Part shown: one piece after another, positions 19,085 to 27,087 of the stretch
How positions within the stretch are numbered: the stretch's first letter is position 1
Layout: each line of letters begins with the position of its first letter
DNA from: Hyphomicrobiales bacterium
Lineage (GTDB): Bacteria; Pseudomonadota; Alphaproteobacteria; Rhizobiales; Beijerinckiaceae
Length of the DNA: 64,000 nucleotides
Assembly: GCA_930633495.1 (NCBI GenBank)
Contig: CAKNFJ010000001.1
Span: forward strand, 2,291,001 to 2,355,000
Direction: 5' to 3'
Position numbers and translations under genes: made by a program
Notes under the pieces: model-generated
What the model was told of the DNA's origin: nothing
What the model saw: the letters and a program-made list of their open reading frames with translations, nothing else
Databases searched by the model: none

Positions 19085-20149
19085 TCAGGACAGCTTCTCG
19101 GGTCCCTCCATCGCCTCCCGAGCCCGCACGGCAAAGCGCCGCGCCAGAGGCGCGACCTCGGCCGCATTAGCCGCAGCGGCCGTGCCGGCACGGACCCGAT
19201 CGGCGATGCCGACGAAGATCACGGCGAAGCGGAACAGCGCGAAAACCAGATGGAAGCGCAACAAGGGCGCCGTCGGTACCGCATGGGCGTAGTAATGCGC
19301 GAGGAACTCGGCCTCGGGCGGAATGCCGAGCGCGGCGCGGTCGAGCCCGAGGATGCCCCCGTATTCGTCTGGAGCGGTATGCCAGGGCATGGCGCAATAG
19401 CCGAGATCGGCGAGCGGGTGGCCGAGCGTCGAAAGCTCCCAGTCGAGGATGCCTATGACCTCCGGCCTGGTCGGATGGAGCAGCAGGTTGCCGAGCCGGA
19501 AATCGCCATGCGCGATCGAGACCTGCCCGTCATCATCAGGCAGATGCGCGGGTAGCCAGTCGGCGACCGCCTCCAGCTCGGCGATCGGTTCGCTGGGCGA
19601 TTCACGCAATTGCTTGGTCCAGCGCGCGATCTGGCGCTCGAAATAGTTTCCCGGCCGCCCGAAATCGCCGAGGCCGATCTCGCCGGGCCGGATGGCATGA
19701 AGCTTCGCCAGCGCCTCCGCCATGCCGAGATAGAGGCCGCGCCGCTCGGCCGGCGGAACACCGGGCAAGGCGCAATCGTGGAAGACACGGCCGTCGAGCC
19801 GCTCCATCAGGTAGAAGGGCGTGCCGAGCGGCTCGGGCTCGGCGTGGAAGAGCACGGCGCGCGGCACCGGGACATTGGTCGGCGTCAGGGCTTCGAGGAC
19901 GCGGTATTCCCGGTCGACCGCGTGGGCGCCACGCAGGATCGGACCCGAGGGCTGCTTGCGCAGCACCAGCCGCCGGCCGCCATGATCGACGAAATAGGTC
20001 GGGTTGGACTGCCCCCCGCCGATCCGCTCGATCGACAGCGCCCCCGGGCCAAAGCGCTTATCCAGGAAATCCGCCAGCGCGGCCGGGTCGAAATCGATCT
20101 TTCCGCTTGAAGCTCCGCCGCCTGCCCCCTCGCCGCCCTGTGCCGTCAT
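19085..20149 (-). CDS. APH-fold phosphotransferase, ACAD10/11-kinase and LvaA-like
   Basis: 354 aa. The aminoglycoside-phosphotransferase fold is shown by HGDFRLGNLLLHP (catalytic Asp and Asn) and GILDWELSTLGHPLADLGY (metal-binding Asp). FGPGALSIERIGGGQSNPTYFV near the N terminus is typical of the subgroup next to acyl-CoA dehydrogenases. In the levulinate pathway (LvaA) and in ACAD10/11, this domain phosphorylates the 4-hydroxyl of a hydroxyacyl-CoA. It follows the dehydrogenase gene by 9 bp. An antibiotic-resistance role is unlikely. Confidence 0.88.
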   Translation of the reverse strand: MTAQGGEGAGGGASSGKIDFDPAALADFLDKRFGPGALSIERIGGGQSNPTYFVDHGGRRLVLRKQPSGPILRGAHAVDREYRVLEALTPTNVPVPRAVLFHAEPEPLGTPFYLMERLDGRVFHDCALPGVPPAERRGLYLGMAEALAKLHAIRPGEIGLGDFGRPGNYFERQIARWTKQLRESPSEPIAELEAVADWLPAHLPDDDGQVSIAHGDFRLGNLLLHPTRPEVIGILDWELSTLGHPLADLGYCAMPWHTAPDEYGGILGLDRAALGIPPEAEFLAHYYAHAVPTAPLLRFHLVFALFRFAVIFVGIADRVRAGTAAAANAAEVAPLARRFAVRAREAMEGPEKLS

Positions 20150-20158
20150 CGCCGCACC

Positions 20159-21376
20159 TCAGCCTCGCGCCTGTCCGGCGACGGGCCAGCGCCAGAAATC
20201 CCGGCCTTCCTCGGTCAGGAAGCGGTTCAGCACCATCTTGTGGACCTCGTCGGCGCCATCGACCAGCCGCGCCTGCCGGGCATAGCGGTAGATCCACTCC
20301 AGCACCGTGTCCTTCGAATAGCCGCGCGCGCCGTTGATCTGGATCGCGACATCCGCCGCATCGTGGAGGACGTTGGCGACCTGGACCTTGGCCATCGAGA
20401 CCTCCTTGCGGGCGAAGCCGCCGCGATCGAGCTCCCAGGCGGCCTTCATCACCAGGATGCGGCCGATCTCGATACGCATGGCGAGATCGCCGAGCTTGAG
20501 CTGGATGCTCTCGCGATCGGCGAGGCGCTGGCCGAAGCCATAGCGCTCGGCGGCATAGGCCTGGGCGATCTCGATACAGCGCTTGGAGAGGCCGAGCCAG
20601 CGCATGCAATGGGTCAGCCGCGCGGGGCCAAGGCGAACCTGCGTCACCTTCATGCCCTTGCCCTCGCCGCCGAGCACATCCGCGACCGGGATTTCGAGCC
20701 CGTCGAACTCCAGCTCGCAATGGCCGCCATGTTCCTCCGGCCCCATGATCTCGATGCGGCGCCGGATGCGCCAGCCCGGCTGGTCGGCATGAAAGAGGAA
20801 GGCGGTGAGGCCGTTGCGCGGATCGTCGGAGGTGCGGGCGACCAGGATGAAATGCTTCGCTTCCTCGGCGCCGGTGATGAACCATTTGCGGCCGCTGACG
20901 ACGTATGTGTCGCCGCGCCGCTCGGCCCTGGTCTGAATCATCGAGGGATCGGAGCCGCCGCCCGGATGCGGCTCGGTCATGGCGAAGGCAGAGCGGACCG
21001 TGCCCGCGACGATCGGCTTGAGCCAGCGCTCCTTCTGCTCGGGCGTGCCCAGCGCCTCCAGCACCATCATGTTGCCGTCGTCGGGTGCGGCCGAGTTGAA
21101 GGCGACGGGGCCGAAGATCGAGCGGTTCATCTCCTCGTAACAGACGGCCATGCCCATCTTGCCCAGGCCTGCGCCGCCGGTTTCGGGTTTCAGCTGCAGG
21201 CACCAGAGCCCCTCGGCGCACGCCTTGGCCCGCAGGCTTTCCAGTAAGGGAAGGGCGATATTGCCATGCGCGTCGTACGAAGCCCGATCGGCTTCGAGCG
21301 GGATGATCTCGCGGTCGACGAAGGCCGCGATGCGAGCGCGATAATCCTCGATGCGGGGAGAAATCTCGAAATCCAT
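20159..21376 (-). CDS. Acyl-CoA dehydrogenase, ACAD10/11 and LvaC-like
   Basis: 405 aa. FAD-dependent acyl-CoA dehydrogenase fold: FAMTEPHPGGGSDPSMIQT and VSGRKWFITGAE are the FAD/substrate strands, and INGARGYSKDTVLEWIYRYARQARLVDGADEVHK is the C-terminal region. ATG 21376 begins MDFEISPRIEDYRARI, typical for the group; the longer frame is antisense to other reading. Placed between an SDR and an APH-fold kinase, it may remove phosphate from a 4-phosphoacyl-CoA rather than dehydrogenate a fatty acyl-CoA. This is an inference from context. Confidence 0.92.
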   Translation of the reverse strand: MDFEISPRIEDYRARIAAFVDREIIPLEADRASYDAHGNIALPLLESLRAKACAEGLWCLQLKPETGGAGLGKMGMAVCYEEMNRSIFGPVAFNSAAPDDGNMMVLEALGTPEQKERWLKPIVAGTVRSAFAMTEPHPGGGSDPSMIQTRAERRGDTYVVSGRKWFITGAEEAKHFILVARTSDDPRNGLTAFLFHADQPGWRIRRRIEIMGPEEHGGHCELEFDGLEIPVADVLGGEGKGMKVTQVRLGPARLTHCMRWLGLSKRCIEIAQAYAAERYGFGQRLADRESIQLKLGDLAMRIEIGRILVMKAAWELDRGGFARKEVSMAKVQVANVLHDAADVAIQINGARGYSKDTVLEWIYRYARQARLVDGADEVHKMVLNRFLTEEGRDFWRWPVAGQARG

Positions 21377-21384
21377 GACCGTTC

Positions 21385-22131
21385 TCACAAGGATGAAACG
21401 AGATGGCCGCCATCGACCTCGATGGTAGCGCCGGTGATGTAGCTGCCGGCAGCCGAAGCCAGCAGCAGCAAGGCGCCGTCGAGTTCCTGCGGCTTGCCGA
21501 GCCGGCGCTGCGGAATGCGCTTGATCAGTTGCCGGCCGGCTTCGGTGGCGAAGAAGTCGCGGTTGATGTCGGTCTCGATATAGCCGGGACAGAGCGCGTT
21601 GACGCGGATGCCGTCCCGCGCCCATTCCAGAGCCAGCGCCTTGGTCAGCTGGATAGCGCCCGCTTTCGAGGCGGCATAAGCGCTGACGCCACCGGCAACG
21701 CGATGGCCGAGGATCGAGGCGATGTTGACGATGGCACCGCCCTTCCCGGCCTCCCGCATGCCGCGCGCCACGGCCTGGGCGACGAGGAAGACGCCCTTCA
21801 GATTGGTGTCGAGCACCGCATCCCATTCGACTTCGGAGATGTCGGCCGCCCGGCCGGCGCCGCTGACACCGGCATTGTTGATCAGGATGTCGAAATGCCT
21901 GCCGGCCAACGCTTCATTCACCGCACGCGCATCGGCGACATTGAGCAGGAGGCCGCTCGCCTGTCCGCCGGCCTCGGCGATGGCGGCGCAGGCAACATCC
22001 AGGGCCGCCTGCCGCCGCGCCGCCAGCGTGACGACGACGCCATGGCGCGCAAGCAGCTCCGCGAAATGCAGGCCGAGCCCTCCCGAGGCCCCCGTCACCA
22101 GCGCTGTCCTGCCTGAAAGATCCTCGAACAT
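21385..22131 (-). CDS. Short-chain dehydrogenase/reductase
   Basis: 248 aa. It has the Rossmann motif TGASGGLGLHFAELL, NNAGVSGAG, and the catalytic YAASKAG with its upstream serine in NIASILG. ATG 22131 is chosen as it opens directly into the first strand. It is the first gene of the SDR-dehydrogenase-kinase operon, 8 bp before the acyl-CoA dehydrogenase. In the LvaD-type arrangement it would interconvert a 4-oxo and a 4-hydroxy acyl-CoA. It could equally be a generic 3-hydroxyacyl-CoA or alcohol dehydrogenase. Confidence 0.9.
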   Translation of the reverse strand: MFEDLSGRTALVTGASGGLGLHFAELLARHGVVVTLAARRQAALDVACAAIAEAGGQASGLLLNVADARAVNEALAGRHFDILINNAGVSGAGRAADISEVEWDAVLDTNLKGVFLVAQAVARGMREAGKGGAIVNIASILGHRVAGGVSAYAASKAGAIQLTKALALEWARDGIRVNALCPGYIETDINRDFFATEAGRQLIKRIPQRRLGKPQELDGALLLLASAAGSYITGATIEVDGGHLVSSL

Positions 22132-22156
22132 CGTGGCCGTGCCTCCCCTAAAATCG

Positions 22157-22170
22157 AGCGAGCGCTCGCT
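22157..22170. promoter_or_regulatory. 14-bp palindrome, likely TetR-family operator
   Basis: AGCGAGCGCTCGCT is a perfect palindrome. It lies 25 bp upstream of the SDR start and about 75 bp before the divergent TetR-family gene. This is where a self-regulating TetR repressor would bind. Binding itself is inferred. Confidence 0.6.
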
Positions 22171-22243
22171 ATTTTTATGGCGAAGCGGCCTCGTTTGCAA
22201 TAGGCTCGTTTCCGCGACGCGATCGGGCGAAGGTGAGGACGCT

Positions 22244-22963
22244 TTGCAGCCGGCAGGCCATAAGGGATGGGCAAGCGCCTTCTCGACCGAGGCGCTATGC
22301 CAGCGCATCTTCGAGCGGCATCGCGACGCCATTCGCGTGCAGAAGCCGCATGTCGCCGTGGCCAATCTCGTCCGCATCGTCGAGGCCACGCTGACACTCT
22401 CGAACCGGCAGGGCTTCCACGCCACCAGCCTGCGCGACCTCGCCCAGGCTTCCGGCCTCAGCATGGGCGGGCTCTATGCCTATTTCCCCAACAAGGCGAC
22501 GCTGCTGGCGATGATCCTCGGCGAGGTCGCCGGAACGGCGCAGGAGGTCCTGGGCAGCCCGCCGCCCACCTCTGCCGGCGATCCGCACAGCCATCTCGCC
22601 TGGCTGATCGAGAGCCATATCCGGCTGACCGAAGCGATGCAGCCCTGGTTCGTCTTCGCCTTCATGGAAGCGAAGGCCTTCCCCGCCGCGGAACGTCGGC
22701 AGGCCATCGACAGCGAGGCCGCGACCGAGGCGATCATCGCCGCCGTCCTGCGGCGCGGGGCGGCCGATGGCGTCTTCTCGATCGCCGAGATCGATCTCAC
22801 CGCGGCGCTGATCAAGCCGCTGCTGCAGGAATGGTATGTAAAGCGCGCCAAATACCGGAAGCGCGGGACGTCCATCGAAACCTATATCGCCGCAACGACC
22901 GATTTCGTCATGGCGGCCCTGCGAGCGCAGGCCCCAGCGGCTCGGGCTAAATTACCCGGATAA
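22244..22963 (+). CDS. TetR-family transcriptional regulator
   Basis: 239 aa from TTG 22244, which has GGTGAGGA about 4 nt upstream. No ATG fits: the nearest ones are inside the opposite gene. The helix-turn-helix is FHATSLRDLAQASGLSMGGLYAYFPNKATLL. The C-terminal ligand domain is of the fatty-acid/acyl-CoA-responsive kind in length, with no clear motif. An extended N-terminal arm of about 40 residues precedes the DNA-binding domain. Divergent from the SDR operon, with a palindrome between them, so it probably represses that operon. Confidence 0.9.
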   Translation: MQPAGHKGWASAFSTEALCQRIFERHRDAIRVQKPHVAVANLVRIVEATLTLSNRQGFHATSLRDLAQASGLSMGGLYAYFPNKATLLAMILGEVAGTAQEVLGSPPPTSAGDPHSHLAWLIESHIRLTEAMQPWFVFAFMEAKAFPAAERRQAIDSEAATEAIIAAVLRRGAADGVFSIAEIDLTAALIKPLLQEWYVKRAKYRKRGTSIETYIAATTDFVMAALRAQAPAARAKLPG

Positions 22964-22989
22964 AATCTTGCTTTATTAAAACCCGGATA
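22954..22989. repeat. Short direct repeat at the end of the TetR gene
   Basis: ACCCGGATA occurs at 22954-22962 and 22981-22989, 27 bp apart. The stretch between them is A+T rich. The first copy overlaps the TetR stop codon. It could belong to the promoter of the GIY-YIG gene at 23028. Confidence 0.3.
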
Positions 22990-23027
22990 TTATTGAACCC
23001 CCATCACACACGGGATGGGTTGCGCCG

Positions 23028-23363
23028 ATGCAGATGACGGACAGGAAGGCGGCCATCGCCGCCTATAAGGAGCGGAAGACGGTGGCGGGCATCTTCGCCT
23101 TCCACTGCGAGGCCGCCGGGCTGGCGTGGGTCGGGCGGGCGCCCGATCTTGCGACAATCGAGAACCGGCTGCGCTTCACCCTGCGCCATGGCAGCCACCG
23201 CCAGCGCTCCTTGCAGGCGGCCTGGAACGCGCATGGCCCCGATGCCCTCCGGTTCGAAGTTCTCGAACGGCTGGAGGACGAGGATATCGCCTATGTCCTG
23301 GATCGCGTGCTGAAGGAACGCCTCGCCCATTGGCAGGCGAAGCTCGGCGCCGAGGCGCTTTGA
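23028..23363 (+). CDS. GIY-YIG nuclease-family protein, small
   Basis: 111 aa, or 109 aa from the second ATG at 23034. The sequence GIFAF ... WVGRAPDLATIENRLRFTLRHGSHRQRSLQAAW has the layout of short GIY-YIG proteins of Hyphomicrobiales, with GIY read as GIF and YIG as WVG. The R-x3-H pattern is kept. Whether it still cuts DNA is doubtful because the motif tyrosines are replaced. It is convergent with lepA, with a short repeat between the two. Confidence 0.7.
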   Translation: MQMTDRKAAIAAYKERKTVAGIFAFHCEAAGLAWVGRAPDLATIENRLRFTLRHGSHRQRSLQAAWNAHGPDALRFEVLERLEDEDIAYVLDRVLKERLAHWQAKLGAEAL

Positions 23364-23382
23364 CGCCTCCGGAAAACACCTT

Positions 23383-23426
23383 GTCATTCCGGACGAGCCG
23401 CGAAAGCGGCGACGATCCGGAATGAC
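23383..23426. repeat. Class A palindromic repeat, short copy 4
   Basis: A 44-bp element, gtcattccgg ... ccggaatgac, a single hairpin without the longer middle part. It lies between the convergent GIY-YIG and lepA genes and could terminate both. Confidence 0.8.
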
Positions 23427-23458
23427 GGCGTGGTGGAAAGACGCGAGAGGCGTACCGC

Positions 23459-25264
23459 TCAATCGTCCATCTTGAGGGCGGCGATGAAGGCTTCCTGCGG
23501 GATTTCGACCTTGCCGAACTGCCGCATCTTCTTCTTGCCTTCCTTCTGCTTCTCCAGAAGCTTGCGCTTGCGGGTCGCGTCGCCGCCATAGCACTTGGCG
23601 GTCACGTCCTTGCGCAATGCCCGGATGGTCTCGCGGGCGATGATCTTGCCCCCAATGGCCGCCTGAACCGGAATCTGGAACATATGCGGCGGGATCAACT
23701 CCTTGAGCTTCTCGCACATGGCGCGGCCGCGCGCCTCGGCGCGGGTACGGTGGACCAGCATGGAGAGCGCATCGACCGGCTCGGCATTGACCAGGATCGA
23801 CATGCGGACGAGATCGCCCTCGCGATAATCGGTGATCTGGTAGTCGAAGGAGGCGTAGCCCTTCGAGATCGACTTGAGGCGGTCATAGAAGTCGAAGACC
23901 ACCTCGTTCAACGGCAGGTCGTAGACGACCTTGGCGCGCGAGCCGACATAGCCGAGGTCGATCTGCAGGCCGCGGCGGTCCTGGCAGAGCTTCAGCACCG
24001 AGCCAAGGTACTCGTCCGGCGTGAAGATGGTGGCGCGAATCCAGGGCTCGTCGATCGCCTCGATCTTCATCACGTCCGGCATGTCTGCCGGATTGTGCAG
24101 CTCCAGCGTCGTGCCGTCGCGCAGGCGCAGGTGATAGACCACCGACGGCGCGGTCGAGATCAGGTTGAGGTTGAACTCGCGCTCCAGCCGCTCCTGGATG
24201 ATCTCCAGGTGGAGGAGGCCGAGGAAGCCGCAGCGGAAGCCGAAGCCGAGCGCGGCCGAGGTCTCCATCTCGTAGGAGAAGGAGGCGTCGTTGAGCCGGA
24301 GCTTCGACATTGCGCCGCGCAGCAGTTCGAAATCGGCGGCGTCGACCGGGAAGATGCCGCAGAACACCACCGGCTGCACCGGCTTGAAGCCCGGCAGCGG
24401 CTCGGCGATCGGCTTCTTCTCGTCGGTGATGGTGTCGCCGACGGCGGTATCCGCGACTTCCTTGATCGAGGCGGTGAAGAAGCCGACCTCACCGGGGCCG
24501 AGCTCCTTCACTTCCTGCATCTTGGGCTTGAACACGCCGACGCGGTCGACGCCATAGGAGGCGTTGGCGCGCATCATGCGGATCGTCATGTTCTTCTTGA
24601 GCACGCCGTCGATGATGCGCACGAGCACGACGACGCCGAGATAGGCGTCATACCACGAGTCGACCAGCATGGCCTTGAGCGGCGCGTCCGGGTCGCCCTT
24701 CGGAGCGGGAAGCTTGGTGACGATCGCCTCCAGCACGCCCTCGATGTTGAGGCCGGTCTTGGCCGAGATCGGCACGGCCTCGGAGGCATCGAGCCCGATC
24801 ACGTCCTCGATCTGCTGCTTGATACGCTCCGGCTCGGCGGCCGGCAGGTCGATCTTGTTGAGGACGGTGACGATCTCGTGGTTGGCGTCGAGCGCCTGAT
24901 AAACGTTGGCGAGCGTCTGCGCCTCGACGCCCTGCGAGGCATCGACCACCAGGAGCGAGCCCTCGCAGGCCGCGAGCGAGCGCGAGACCTCATAGGCGAA
25001 GTCGACATGGCCGGGGGTGTCCATCAGGTTGAGGATGTAGGTCTTGCCATCCTTCGCCTGGTAATCCAGCCGCACCGTCTGCGCCTTGATGGTGATGCCG
25101 CGCTCCTTCTCGATATCCATCGAGTCGAGAATCTGCTCGCTCATGTCGCGGGCCGCGACCGTGCCGGTCTGCTGGATCAGACGATCGGCCAGCGTCGACT
25201 TGCCGTGGTCGATATGGGCAACGATTGAGAAGTTGCGGATATTGTCGATGGAACGGGTGCTCAT
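23459..25264 (-). CDS. lepA: Elongation factor 4 (ribosome back-translocase)
   Basis: 601 aa, full length. G domain: AHIDHGKST, the effector region [17 protein letters not shown] and NKIDLPAA. The LepA-specific C terminus includes [31 protein letters not shown]. LepA binds stalled or mistranslocated ribosomes at high ionic strength and also assists ribosome assembly. It is a single-gene unit flanked by repeat elements on both sides. Confidence 0.98.
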   Translation of the reverse strand: MSTRSIDNIRNFSIVAHIDHGKSTLADRLIQQTGTVAARDMSEQILDSMDIEKERGITIKAQTVRLDYQAKDGKTYILNLMDTPGHVDFAYEVSRSLAACEGSLLVVDASQGVEAQTLANVYQALDANHEIVTVLNKIDLPAAEPERIKQQIEDVIGLDASEAVPISAKTGLNIEGVLEAIVTKLPAPKGDPDAPLKAMLVDSWYDAYLGVVVLVRIIDGVLKKNMTIRMMRANASYGVDRVGVFKPKMQEVKELGPGEVGFFTASIKEVADTAVGDTITDEKKPIAEPLPGFKPVQPVVFCGIFPVDAADFELLRGAMSKLRLNDASFSYEMETSAALGFGFRCGFLGLLHLEIIQERLEREFNLNLISTAPSVVYHLRLRDGTTLELHNPADMPDVMKIEAIDEPWIRATIFTPDEYLGSVLKLCQDRRGLQIDLGYVGSRAKVVYDLPLNEVVFDFYDRLKSISKGYASFDYQITDYREGDLVRMSILVNAEPVDALSMLVHRTRAEARGRAMCEKLKELIPPHMFQIPVQAAIGGKIIARETIRALRKDVTAKCYGGDATRKRKLLEKQKEGKKKMRQFGKVEIPQEAFIAALKMDD

Positions 25265-25350
25265 GCGCGCGCCATAGCAGTGATGCCGCTTGGCGCCAAG
25301 CGGTTGACCTGTTCGAACGCACCTTCGAGCTGCTTTTCCGCAATCACCAC

Positions 25351-25439
25351 GTCATCCCGGACGAAGCGAAGCGGAGATCCGGGATCCATCGTAGAGCCAC
25401 GGCGCCCTTCGATGGATCCCGGGTCAAGCCCGGGATGAC
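25351..25439. repeat. Class A palindromic repeat, copy 5
   Basis: gtcatcccggacgaagcgaa at the start and cccgggatgac at the end, with an internal ATGGATCCCGGG/CCGGGATCCAT pair. It lies in the divergent gap between lepA and the XRE-cupin gene, so here it is upstream of both genes. Confidence 0.85.
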
Positions 25440-25487
25440 GGCTAGGTTCGCGTAGAGATCAAATGCATCTTGCAAATTCCAATATCT

Positions 25488-25500
25488 GAGAATAATTCTC
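25488..25500. promoter_or_regulatory. Inverted repeat next to the XRE-cupin start codon
   Basis: GAGAAT-A-ATTCTC, a perfect 6-bp arm repeat ending 5 bp before ATG 25506. A regulator bound here would block the ribosome site or promoter, as in autorepression. The binding protein is not known. Confidence 0.4.
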
Positions 25501-25505
25501 CATTC

Positions 25506-26105
25506 ATGGAGTTCGAGCACGACACCGAGATCGACCGCGTGCTGGGGCAACGCCTGAAGGCGGCCCGCCAGCGCCATGGCTTGACGCTCGACGCTCTCGC
25601 CGAACGCTGCGGCGTGAGTCGCGCGATGATCTCCCGCGTCGAGCGCGGCGAATCGAGTCCGACGGCCGCACTGCTGGTCCGGCTCGGCTCCGGGCTCGGC
25701 CTGTCCCTCTCGGCGCTGCTCGAAGAGGACGCAGGAGGCGGGCCGCTGGCGCGCCGCGAGGCCCAGCCGGTCTGGCGCGACCCCGCAAGCGGCTATCTGC
25801 GTCGCAACGTCTCTCCGCGCGGAACCGGCTCCAGCTTCGAGATCGTCGAGGTGGAACTGCCGGCCGGCGCCGAAGTGCGGCTCGACAATGCGACCGGTAC
25901 GGCCGCGCTCGACCAGCAGGTCTGGGTGCTGCGCGGTCGCCTCGACCTGACCGTCGAAGGCACCCGCCACGAACTCGCCGAGGGCGACTGCCTGCAGATG
26001 CATCTGCGTGGCGCCATCGTCTACCGCAATCCGGGCGCGGAGCCCGTTCGCTACGCCGTCATTCTCGCCGCCAGGAGCGGCGCCTTTCCGGGACATATCG
26101 CATGA
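25506..26105 (+). CDS. XRE-family regulator with cupin domain
   Basis: 199 aa from ATG 25506; a TTG at 25470 would add 12 residues. Helix-turn-helix: LTLDALAERCGVSRAMISRVERGESSPTAALL. A cupin barrel follows (LDQQVWVLRGRLDLTVEGTRHELAEGDCLQMHLRG). Its stop overlaps the GNAT gene start by 4 nt, an arrangement often seen where the regulator controls the acetyltransferase. The effector is unknown. Confidence 0.9.
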   Translation: MEFEHDTEIDRVLGQRLKAARQRHGLTLDALAERCGVSRAMISRVERGESSPTAALLVRLGSGLGLSLSALLEEDAGGGPLARREAQPVWRDPASGYLRRNVSPRGTGSSFEIVEVELPAGAEVRLDNATGTAALDQQVWVLRGRLDLTVEGTRHELAEGDCLQMHLRGAIVYRNPGAEPVRYAVILAARSGAFPGHIA

Positions 26106-26638
26106 ACGCGACGACTTTCGCCGTGACCATCGAAACGCTCGATGCCGGCGCCGCCGAATTTGCCATTCCGGCGCTGGCGGAGATCCTGCGCGACAGCGTC
26201 GTCAACGGCGCCTCGGTCGGCTTCATGGACTGGAACACGACCGCCGACTACGAACGCTTCTGGCGCGATGTTTCAGCGGGCGTTGCGAGCGGACAGGTCA
26301 TCCTGCTCGCCGCGCGGAACGGTGACGGCATCGTTGGTACGGCGCAGCTTCATCTGATCGGCAAGCCGAACCAGCCACACCGGGCCGAGATCGCAAAGGT
26401 GCTGGTGCATTCGCGCGCAAGACGGCAGGGCATCGGCGAGGCGCTGATGAAGCGCGCCGAAACCATCGCGCGGGAGAAGGGGCGCGACCTGCTGGTGCTC
26501 GACACCGACGAGCATGGTGCGGCGCGCAGGCTCTACAACCGCCTCGGCTGGACCGAGGTCGGCACCATCCCACGCTACGCGCTGATGCCGGACGGCACGG
26601 ATTGCGGCTCGACGTTTTTCTACAAGAGCCTGGCTTGA
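26102..26638 (+). CDS. GNAT-family N-acetyltransferase
   Basis: 178 aa. Acetyl-CoA binding motif A is VLVHSRARRQGIGEALM, followed by LDTDEHGAARRLYNRLGWTEVG and a C-terminal strand FFYKSL, as in PhnO/Pat-like GNATs. The substrate cannot be told from the sequence; small amines or an antibiotic are possible. It is translationally coupled to the XRE-cupin regulator. Confidence 0.9.
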   Translation: MNATTFAVTIETLDAGAAEFAIPALAEILRDSVVNGASVGFMDWNTTADYERFWRDVSAGVASGQVILLAARNGDGIVGTAQLHLIGKPNQPHRAEIAKVLVHSRARRQGIGEALMKRAETIAREKGRDLLVLDTDEHGAARRLYNRLGWTEVGTIPRYALMPDGTDCGSTFFYKSLA

Positions 26639-26647
26639 AGGAGGCGC

Positions 26648-26739
26648 GTCATGCTCGGGCTTGACCCAAGCATCTCGTGACGAGGGAGGTTCCAGCGCTT
26701 CGTCCTGCCTGAGATTCTCGGGTCAAGCCCGAGAATGAC
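26648..26739. repeat. Palindromic repeat, variant copy between GNAT and DUF3297 genes
   Basis: gtcatgctcgggcttgaccc at the left pairs in part with gggtcaagcccgagaatgac at the right, over a spacer with ACGAGGGAGG. It is related to class A but begins gtcatgctcg, as do copies at 30898 and 58403. Confidence 0.75.
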
Positions 26740-26752
26740 GGCGGTAAGGGGC

Positions 26753-27001
26753 TCAGCCCTCGACGTTACCGCGGATATAGGGCTCCACCGGGCCCTTGAG
26801 CGTGATCGTCATCGGGCGGCCGAAGCGGTCCTTGGCGTTGCCGGCTGCGACCTTCACCCAGCCTTCGGAGACGCAGTATTCCTCGACATTGGTCTTCTCG
26901 ACGCCCTTGAAGCGGATGCCGATATCACGCGCCAGAACGTCGGCGTCATAGAAGGGACTGTCCGGGTTGACGGAAAGACGGTCGGGAAGCTGCTCGGACA
27001 T
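26753..27001 (-). CDS. DUF3297-family protein
   Basis: 82 aa, start ATG 27001 (MSEQLPDRLSVNP). The short conserved pattern DADVLARDIGIRFKGVEKTNVEEYCVSEGWVKV and the KDRFGRPMTITLKG ending define DUF3297, a small cytosolic protein found across Proteobacteria. Function unknown. It follows hrcA on the same strand, 86 bp away. Confidence 0.9.
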   Translation of the reverse strand: MSEQLPDRLSVNPDSPFYDADVLARDIGIRFKGVEKTNVEEYCVSEGWVKVAAGNAKDRFGRPMTITLKGPVEPYIRGNVEG

Positions 27002-27087
27002 GGGTCGCACCTGAATTGCGGAAATGGTTGCTTTGCGCGCTCGATACCCGCTTCCGCCTGCAAAGCCAACTCAGGGCCTGATGCGCG

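Noticed and set aside
19085..20149. Aminoglycoside resistance kinase
   Set aside because: The APH fold is present, but the position next to an acyl-CoA dehydrogenase and an SDR, and the N-terminal pattern, indicate the ACAD10/11 and LvaA group rather than antibiotic resistance.
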